Assembly: GCA_944325175.1 (NCBI GenBank)
Contig: CALUYZ010000012.1
Coordinates: 1-48,674, forward strand
Length of the DNA stretch: 48,674 nt
Direction: 5' to 3'
Source: Candidatus Gastranaerophilales bacterium
GTDB lineage: Bacteria; Cyanobacteriota; Vampirovibrionia; Gastranaerophilales; Gastranaerophilaceae
Position 1 is the first letter of the stretch; every line of letters begins with the position of its first letter. Made by a program: the position numbers and the translations under genes. Of this stretch, positions 44,453-48,674 are shown piece by piece. The notes beneath the pieces are model-generated. The model had not been told where the DNA came from and searched no databases. It saw only the letters and a list, made by a program, of their open reading frames with translations.

Positions 44453-45062
44453 ATTTTTGACTTTTTAAAAAATAAGCAAGCGCATTTGCAATTTTACGAT
44501 GTGATTCTTCACTATAGTGTAAACCGTCAATATCAGAGGTTTCTGCAATTTTATTCAAATCTATAAAATATAAGTTCTCTTCTTTTGAAACCTTTTCGTA
44601 AATTTTAGGAATAAGTTCAGATTTTTTAATCGATTTCATATCGAACAAACTTGAAAATGCACTGTTTAAAATTTGTTGTTTTAGTATAGAAGGCGCAATT
44701 AGAACTATATTTGAAACATTATTATCTTTTATAAGTTTAACCAACTTTTTTATACCTTGATATATCTTATCTTCACCATTATCATATATTTTTTGTACAT
44801 CATTAATTCCGACAGCCAAAATAACTACATCTGGTTTTAATTTAATATATTCTTGAATTATATATGTGCCTATTAGCGTCTTATCACAAGGGTTGTTACT
44901 AAAAGCACACCTGTTATTTGCACCGGCTTCAATAATTTCAAAATCATTTTTTAATTCTGAACTTAAAATGCCTGTCCACCTTACATTTACAGGGTATCTG
45001 GAGCCATCTTTCGGGCAAAAACCAAATGTATTGCTGTCACCAAAGCATAAAACTTTTTTCAT
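44445..45062 (-). CDS. SGNH/GDSL-family hydrolase (esterase-like)
   Basis: The 205-residue protein has all SGNH blocks: VLCFGDSNTFGF (block I, catalytic Ser10), EAGANNRCAF (block II region), ILAVGINDVQKIY (block III with Asn) and DGLHYSEESHRKIA (block V, Asp and His). It resembles arylesterase/TesA-type enzymes with the RYPVNVRWTGIL segment after block I. No signal peptide, so it is probably cytosolic. I use the ATG at 45062; the frame opens at a TTG 6 bp upstream. The substrate is not predictable. Confidence 0.88.
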   Translation of the reverse strand: MKKVLCFGDSNTFGFCPKDGSRYPVNVRWTGILSSELKNDFEIIEAGANNRCAFSNNPCDKTLIGTYIIQEYIKLKPDVVILAVGINDVQKIYDNGEDKIYQGIKKLVKLIKDNNVSNIVLIAPSILKQQILNSAFSSLFDMKSIKKSELIPKIYEKVSKEENLYFIDLNKIAETSDIDGLHYSEESHRKIANALAYFLKSQKFD

Positions 45063-45167
45063 ATACAAATTTTAACCTTTTAGGCTCAAAATAGCAATTT
45101 TTCTTTTTGTCAATTTTTATAATAATTACCTCTGGAAATTAATATATAAAGAAAGTAATGGTTTATT

Positions 45168-46184
45168 GTGTTAGATTTTGAAGTGAATAGCAAATGTAAT
45201 TCTAATTTGACTTTTAACGGTACTCAAAAAAGCAATCCTTTTAAACTGTACGATGCAGAAAACGGCACTTATATACAAGTAGAACGCCCACAAAGAACCC
45301 CCGATGCAGACGAATTTGTACCTGCAAAAAGAAAAAGAACAAATAAAACAAATAAACAAATACACACAAAAAGCAACAATACCTTTAGAAGAAAAATTGC
45401 CATAGCACTTGCAACACTAAGCACTATTGGCGCTGTAGTCGGACAATCTTTTAACGCCGATAAAGAAGTTAAAGCCGAAAGTCCAAATTCTCAAGCTATA
45501 GTTGAAATTAACAATAACATTGAGAAATTATTACCTAAATTCGAGGCAATAGAAGATATTGAGCCTGAAGAAACAGCACCAAATAATCAAGAGATTATTA
45601 ATGAAATTAATAATACGATTGCATCTGACCCTGAACTGAATGAAGCCTGTGACAATTTACTTTGCGGGTTAAATACATTTTCAAAACAGCTTGGTGAAGA
45701 CGCCTTACCACTTATTAATTCCAGAGTTGAGGAATTGGGTGACGGAAAAGTGGATACTATCGACGTTTTAAAAGTGCTGTGGATAGAATCTAACGGAAGA
45801 ATTTATGACAAAAACGGCGACTATCTTGTAAGCTACACAGGAGAAGCGTTTGGTCCGTATCAATTAACCAATGATACTGTTGATTATATTAATAATTACT
45901 ATGGTATAGAACAACCGCTCGATATTATGAATCCTTATGATAACCTGGACGCTTGCATTTTATACCTCAGATTTTTAGCAGACAAAAAAGGTGCTGATTT
46001 AGAAAAAGGCTCGCTCCCAACGGGTGATAATCTTAAAGATGCAGTGTTTTGGGGCTACCATGACGGTGCATGGGCAAGGCACATAACACAGCAGGGCGAA
46101 GATTATCTTGAAAAATATAGAAATTTAAGCGCCGTTGATAATTATCCTGAGGTTGTTGACTACATTACAGGTAAATTATCGTAA
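45168..46184 (+). CDS. Transglycosylase-like protein with an internal (late) signal-like segment
   Basis: The 338-residue protein has an N-terminal extension of about 73 residues with a LTFNGTQ motif and a basic cluster (KRKRTNKTNK). A signal-like hydrophobic helix follows (RRKIAIALATLSTIGAVVGQ, 74-93). After an acidic linker, the C-terminal 140 residues resemble a lytic transglycosylase or lysozyme-like domain: VLWIESNG with candidate Glu207, GEAFGPYQLT, NPYDNLDACILYLRFLADK and VFWGYHDGAWARHI. The start is GTG with only a weak AG-rich stretch upstream; no in-frame ATG offers a shorter form. It probably cleaves peptidoglycan outside the inner membrane. Confidence 0.68.
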   Translation: MLDFEVNSKCNSNLTFNGTQKSNPFKLYDAENGTYIQVERPQRTPDADEFVPAKRKRTNKTNKQIHTKSNNTFRRKIAIALATLSTIGAVVGQSFNADKEVKAESPNSQAIVEINNNIEKLLPKFEAIEDIEPEETAPNNQEIINEINNTIASDPELNEACDNLLCGLNTFSKQLGEDALPLINSRVEELGDGKVDTIDVLKVLWIESNGRIYDKNGDYLVSYTGEAFGPYQLTNDTVDYINNYYGIEQPLDIMNPYDNLDACILYLRFLADKKGADLEKGSLPTGDNLKDAVFWGYHDGAWARHITQQGEDYLEKYRNLSAVDNYPEVVDYITGKLS

Positions 46185-46560
46185 TGATTTGCTTATTCTT
46201 ATATATCTTATAGTTATATATCGATAATATTATAATTTAAAAATAATAATTTTATTATTCAAGTAAAAAAATAAAGCTTAATAATTTATCTATCTGTAGC
46301 GATTGGCTAAACACATTGAATAATGCTTAATGTATTATTGCTACTAGATATATAATGATAATATTGATTAAACAGTTTAATTCAAAAAAAAGAATATTTT
46401 AATGAATAAATACCTTGAAGATATCATTAAAACCTAATGTTTTGCTTAAATACAGGTTGTTTTAATGCGCTGAAAGCAATATTTTGAATTAGAAATAAAA
46501 ACACACTGGGAGTAAAAGTAGCAAAAAAAATATAAACATGTTAGCTGTAACTATTGCATT
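46185..46560. other. Very AT-rich gap with no recognised feature
   Basis: The 376 bp between the transglycosylase-like gene and the tRNA terminator holds only short AT-rich inverted repeats (for example AATAAT/ATTATT near 46320-46340) and no credible reading frame or RNA gene. Confidence 0.6.
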
Positions 46561-46587
46561 AAAAAACCCGCTTTGTTAGCGGGTTTT
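46561..46587 (-). terminator. Rho-independent terminator after tRNA-Gln
   Basis: AAAACCCGCT (46563-46572) and AGCGGGTTTT (46578-46587) form a perfect 10-bp stem around TTGTT. On the minus strand it is directly followed by a T-run, only 4 bp after the tRNA end. Confidence 0.9.
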
Positions 46588-46590
46588 AAA

Positions 46591-46663
46591 CTGGGGCGGA
46601 AGGATTCGAACCTCCGAAATGCCTGGACCAAAACCAGGTGCCTTACCACTTGGCGACGCCCCA
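46591..46663 (-). tRNA. tRNA-Gln (anticodon UUG)
   Basis: On the minus strand TGGGGCG pairs with CGCCCCA as a 7-bp acceptor stem, with discriminator G as expected for tRNA-Gln. The D arm is GCC...GGC, the anticodon stem CCTGG/CCAGG encloses TTTTGGT with anticodon TTG, and the T arm GGAGG-TTCGAAT-CCTTC contains one G-U pair. No long variable arm. The 3' CCA is not encoded. It has its own promoter and terminator, so it is a single-gene unit. Confidence 0.96.
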
Positions 46664-46681
46664 ATAACTTGGAACATTTAT

Positions 46682-46710
46682 ATAATATTATGAGCAAAGA
46701 AGCATGTCAA
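46682..46710 (-). promoter_or_regulatory. Promoter of tRNA-Gln
   Basis: A perfect TTGACA (46710-46705), a 17-bp spacer and TATTAT (46687-46682) lie 18 nt before the tRNA 5' end. Confidence 0.65.
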
Positions 46711-46713
46711 ATA

Positions 46714-47553
46714 TTATTTTATAGATTTTATTTCTCTTAACACGGAAGTTACCGCAAAGATTAGCTTATTGGCAACTTCTTCGATATATTCTTGAGTTGT
46801 CAAACCGTTTATAACAATGTCTGCAATCTCCATGGTAGGGCGAATATACCTAAATGCAGTTTGATTTACATCATGAAATTGCATGGCGGCAGCTTTGCCG
46901 ACTTTACCTCGGCTTGCTGCACGTGCAAACCATCTGTCTTTTATAATCTCAAAAGGTGTATAGACGTATATTTTAACGTCAACTATATCTCTCATTACTT
47001 CGTTTAAGACATACAACCCTTCATTTAATATGATTTTTGCCGGTTTTTTTTCAACGGAATCTTTTTTGCTTTCACACGTGACAAAATCATAATAGGGAGA
47101 ATATATCGTTTTGCCTTGTTTTAACTTAATTAGATGCTCTTTCATTAGCGGTAAATCAATCGCATCGGGAGTATCAAAACTAAAACCTGAAGCAAATAAG
47201 GCTTCATAGCCGCCTGCTTCTTTTAATTCTTTTGATGCATCTTTGTAATAATCATCACAGCAGACTACCGTGTAAAAATCGTTTGTATCCGATTTTAAGC
47301 AAGCCTTTGCAGTATTTTTAACAAGAGTAGTCTTGCCGGAGGCTGATTCGCCTGCTATGGACATTAAAAAGGTCGAATCGTCTTCTAATAAGGCTTTTCT
47401 TGCGATTTTAAAAATAAATGCTTCGTTAACTCTTAAAATTAGCGGTTGTTTTTGCTTGGAGTCCCAATCTATTACTTCTCTAATATTGTAGAGAATTTTT
47501 GCAATAAAGGGCATATCCTTATATGTATCTTGTTCTTGCATTGTATGAAGCAC
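46714..47553 (-). CDS. Uridine-kinase-like P-loop kinase
   Basis: The 279-residue protein has a 60-residue N-terminal helical extension and then the uridine kinase/phosphoribulokinase fold: LMSIAGESASGKTTLVKNTA (P-loop, 68-76), VVCCDDYYKDASKEL (lid-side Asp), FDTPDAIDLPLMKEHL, YSPYYDFVT and RGKVGKAAAMQFH. It should phosphorylate a nucleoside or related small molecule; Udk itself lacks the N-terminal extension, so the substrate is uncertain. The start may be the GTG at 47553 (AGGGG just upstream) or the ATG at 47541. It lies directly upstream of tRNA-Gln. Confidence 0.8.
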   Translation of the reverse strand: MLHTMQEQDTYKDMPFIAKILYNIREVIDWDSKQKQPLILRVNEAFIFKIARKALLEDDSTFLMSIAGESASGKTTLVKNTAKACLKSDTNDFYTVVCCDDYYKDASKELKEAGGYEALFASGFSFDTPDAIDLPLMKEHLIKLKQGKTIYSPYYDFVTCESKKDSVEKKPAKIILNEGLYVLNEVMRDIVDVKIYVYTPFEIIKDRWFARAASRGKVGKAAAMQFHDVNQTAFRYIRPTMEIADIVINGLTTQEYIEEVANKLIFAVTSVLREIKSIK

Positions 47554-47637
47554 GAGCCCCCTAGGAAATAAAGTATATTATTATTTTACAATAAAATTTG
47601 TGCTATTTTCAGTTTTCTAAACAAATATTAACAATTT

Positions 47638-47889
47638 TTATTCATCATCTGTCATGGTGAAAGCTTGCTCTTCAAAAGCGGTTTCAAGCATTTTGTATAC
47701 AGCGTATGCACCTGTTGCAACGGCTTTTGGGTCTAGGTCTGTTTTGTTTGCAAGTTCTATTATTGCACTGTTTATTTCAGGATTTTCATCCTTTATATAA
47801 TGAATCATAGACTTTCTCCAAGAAGAAATATCTGATGTAATTTCATTTACTATATTTATAAAATTTTCTTCACTTACAACAGGTAACAT
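47638..47889 (-). CDS. Small helical protein of unknown function
   Basis: This 83-residue acidic, helical protein starts MLPVVSEENFINIVNEI and ends in a TMTDDE tail. The frame could extend back to 47982, but that would cross a terminator hairpin and overlap the next gene's end, so the ATG at 47889 is preferred. No ribosome-binding site is obvious. No signal peptide, no recognised domain. Confidence 0.55.
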   Translation of the reverse strand: MLPVVSEENFINIVNEITSDISSWRKSMIHYIKDENPEINSAIIELANKTDLDPKAVATGAYAVYKMLETAFEEQAFTMTDDE

Positions 47890-47930
47890 AAATTTTATAA
47901 TAATTTTTTTAATTAAAATTGTCAATAAAA

Positions 47931-47955
47931 AAAGGCGCAAATTCAATGCGCCTTT
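47931..47955 (-). terminator. Rho-independent terminator after the SDPA-repeat gene
   Basis: AAAGGCGCA and TGCGCCTTT form a perfect 9-bp stem around a 7-nt loop, flanked by A and T runs. Confidence 0.85.
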
Positions 47956-47975
47956 AATTCTATTTAAGTTTATTG

Positions 47976-48674
47976 TTACCAATCAAGATCAGCTGCGTTT
48001 TCACCGCCCATTTCTTCGTCTGTCAACTGGCTTGTTTCACTTGTAGTTTCACTTGCAGGAGCGGCATCTGTGATTTGTGGCTCTTGAACTGGAGAATCAT
48101 TTGTAACAATTCCCGGCTCGAAGTTTGATGCATCATCTAGTTGTCCAGTACTTGTAGTTGTATCTACATCTTGCTGAACCCCTTCATCAGATGCCCCAGT
48201 ATTTTGATTCAATCCGCCATCAATATCCGGTAAAACATCATCTTCCGGCGGACAATCACTCGCTGGATCACTAGCAGGGTCGCTCGCTGGATCTGTCGAT
48301 TGATCAGTATCAGGTGTTACATCGCTACTTGGATCACTCGCGGGATCACTAGCCGGGTCGCTTGCAGGATCGCTAGCCGGATCACTAGCTGGGTCGCTTG
48401 CTGGATCGCTAGCCGGGTCACTCGCTGGATCACTTGCAGGATCACTAGCTGGATCGCTTGCAGGATCGCTAGCCGGGTCGCTTGCAGGATCACTAGCTGG
48501 ATCGCTTGCAGGATCACTTACGGGGTCGGTATCAGGTCTTGTATCACTATCTACCGGAGGGTCAGGATTAGGACTATCGGTATCAGGTGTTACATCGCTA
48601 CTAGGATCACTCGCGGGATCACTAGCCGGGTCGCTTGCAGGATCACTTGCAGGATCACTCGCGGGATCACTAGC
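47976..48674 (-). CDS. Ser-Asp-Pro-Ala repeat protein, N-terminal part beyond the window
   Basis: The frame is open from the stop at 47976 to the window edge (232 residues) and must continue upstream. Most of it is SDPA tetrapeptide repeats, broken by linkers such as SSDVTPDTD, DTRPDTDP and SPNPDPPVDSD. A unique acidic tail begins around DCPPEDDVLPDIDGGLNQNT and ends in EEMGGENAADLDW. The composition (Asp, Ser, Pro, Ala, Thr; no Lys or Arg in the repeats) resembles flexible stalks of cell-surface or secreted proteins, such as the SD repeats of staphylococcal adhesins. An internal TTG or Leu codon at 48212 is not a start. The function depends on the missing N-terminal domain. Confidence 0.75.
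   Translation of the reverse strand, partial: ASDPASDPASDPASDPASDPASDPSSDVTPDTDSPNPDPPVDSDTRPDTDPVSDPASDPASDPASDPASDPASDPASDPASDPASDPASDPASDPASDPASDPASDPASDPASDPSSDVTPDTDQSTDPASDPASDPASDCPPEDDVLPDIDGGLNQNTGASDEGVQQDVDTTTSTGQLDDASNFEPGIVTNDSPVQEPQITDAAPASETTSETSQLTDEEMGGENAADLDW
48255..48674. repeat. 12-bp tandem repeat encoding SDPA, with a 273-bp higher-order copy
   Basis: Units of the form GGATCACTAGCC or synonymous variants repeat in frame over 48255-48290, about 48324-48526 and 48596-48674. A longer segment starting TATCAGGTGTTACATCGCTA recurs at 48308 and 48581, exactly 273 bp (91 codons) apart, so a block of linker plus repeats was duplicated in frame. Confidence 0.85.

Noticed and set aside
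45076..45130. Perfect TTGACA on the minus strand upstream of the SGNH gene as its promoter
   Set aside because: No acceptable -10 box is found 16-18 bp downstream.
46591..46663. tRNA-Gln as an integration site for a mobile element
   Set aside because: No integrase, direct repeat of the tRNA end or foreign gene is found on either side.
47890..47982. Longer form of the 83-residue protein
   Set aside because: The extension crosses a perfect terminator hairpin and overlaps the upstream gene's stop.
48317..48517. Open frame of Ile/Leu/Gln/Ala/Thr repeats on the minus strand
   Set aside because: It is a shadow of the SDPA repeats in another frame; the real frame continues through to the window edge with acidic, conserved-period residues.
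48250..48674. CRISPR-like short repeats
   Set aside because: The 12-bp units are contiguous, in frame and without spacers; they encode a protein repeat.

Overview
The window is AT-rich, low-GC bacterial chromosome, about 48.7 kb, with dense and mostly short-spaced genes. The gene content points to a diderm bacterium: an OmpH/Skp chaperone, a TolC-family outer-membrane factor, two very large AsmA-like proteins and a type IV pilin-like protein. It also carries genes more often seen in Gram-positive or cyanobacterial lineages, such as a GerMN-domain protein, an AroH-type chorismate mutase, a split L-serine dehydratase and a GGGtGRT/NifU-like pair. My best guess is a gut-type non-photosynthetic relative of Cyanobacteria (Gastranaerophilales / 'Melainabacteria'). 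This is inference from gene style; no rRNA or marker comparison is possible here.

Layout. 1-7.0 kb: end of a pilin-like gene, dgt, a two-domain M16 peptidase, an acyl-CoA-dehydratase-activase-related protein and a compact NagA. 7.2-12.6 kb: the least ordinary region. Two tandem paralogues with conserved helical ends and variable middles are followed by a Gly/Ser/Ala-rich protein, two small helical proteins and about 720 bp of non-coding A-B-A-B tandem repeats. 12.6-25.9 kb: a near-continuous minus-strand run, def-fmt-aroH-M16-M16(inactive)-TPR-dppB-dppC-mgtC-infB-rbfA-truB-gerMN. It joins formyl-Met handling and translation initiation to proteolysis and peptide transport. 26-32 kb: an EF-hand/glucosaminidase-like protein, the GGGtGRT/NifU-like pair, small unknowns, a parvulin isomerase and sdaAB-sdaAA. 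32.3-42.3 kb: cell-envelope genes (AsmA-like, OmpH, TolC, a second AsmA-like) with a DnaQ-like exonuclease. 42.4-48.7 kb: bioB, mnmA, an SGNH hydrolase, a transglycosylase-like protein, tRNA-Gln(UUG), a uridine-kinase-like protein, and the C-terminal part of a protein built on Ser-Asp-Pro-Ala repeats that runs off the window.

Regulatory signals. Several genes without a Shine-Dalgarno sequence (nagA, def, mnmA, the second AsmA-like gene, the dnaQ-like gene and nearly sdaAB) have a sigma70-type -10 box only 6-11 nt before the start codon, so leaderless transcripts are predicted. A perfect 24-bp palindrome that contains a -10-like box on both strands lies between the divergent dnaQ-like and tolC genes. 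Clear Rho-independent terminators follow several genes.

Start codons were moved to internal ATGs where the longest reading frame began at an unsupported TTG or lay before a better ribosome-binding site. No IS element, integrase, phage gene or CRISPR array was seen.
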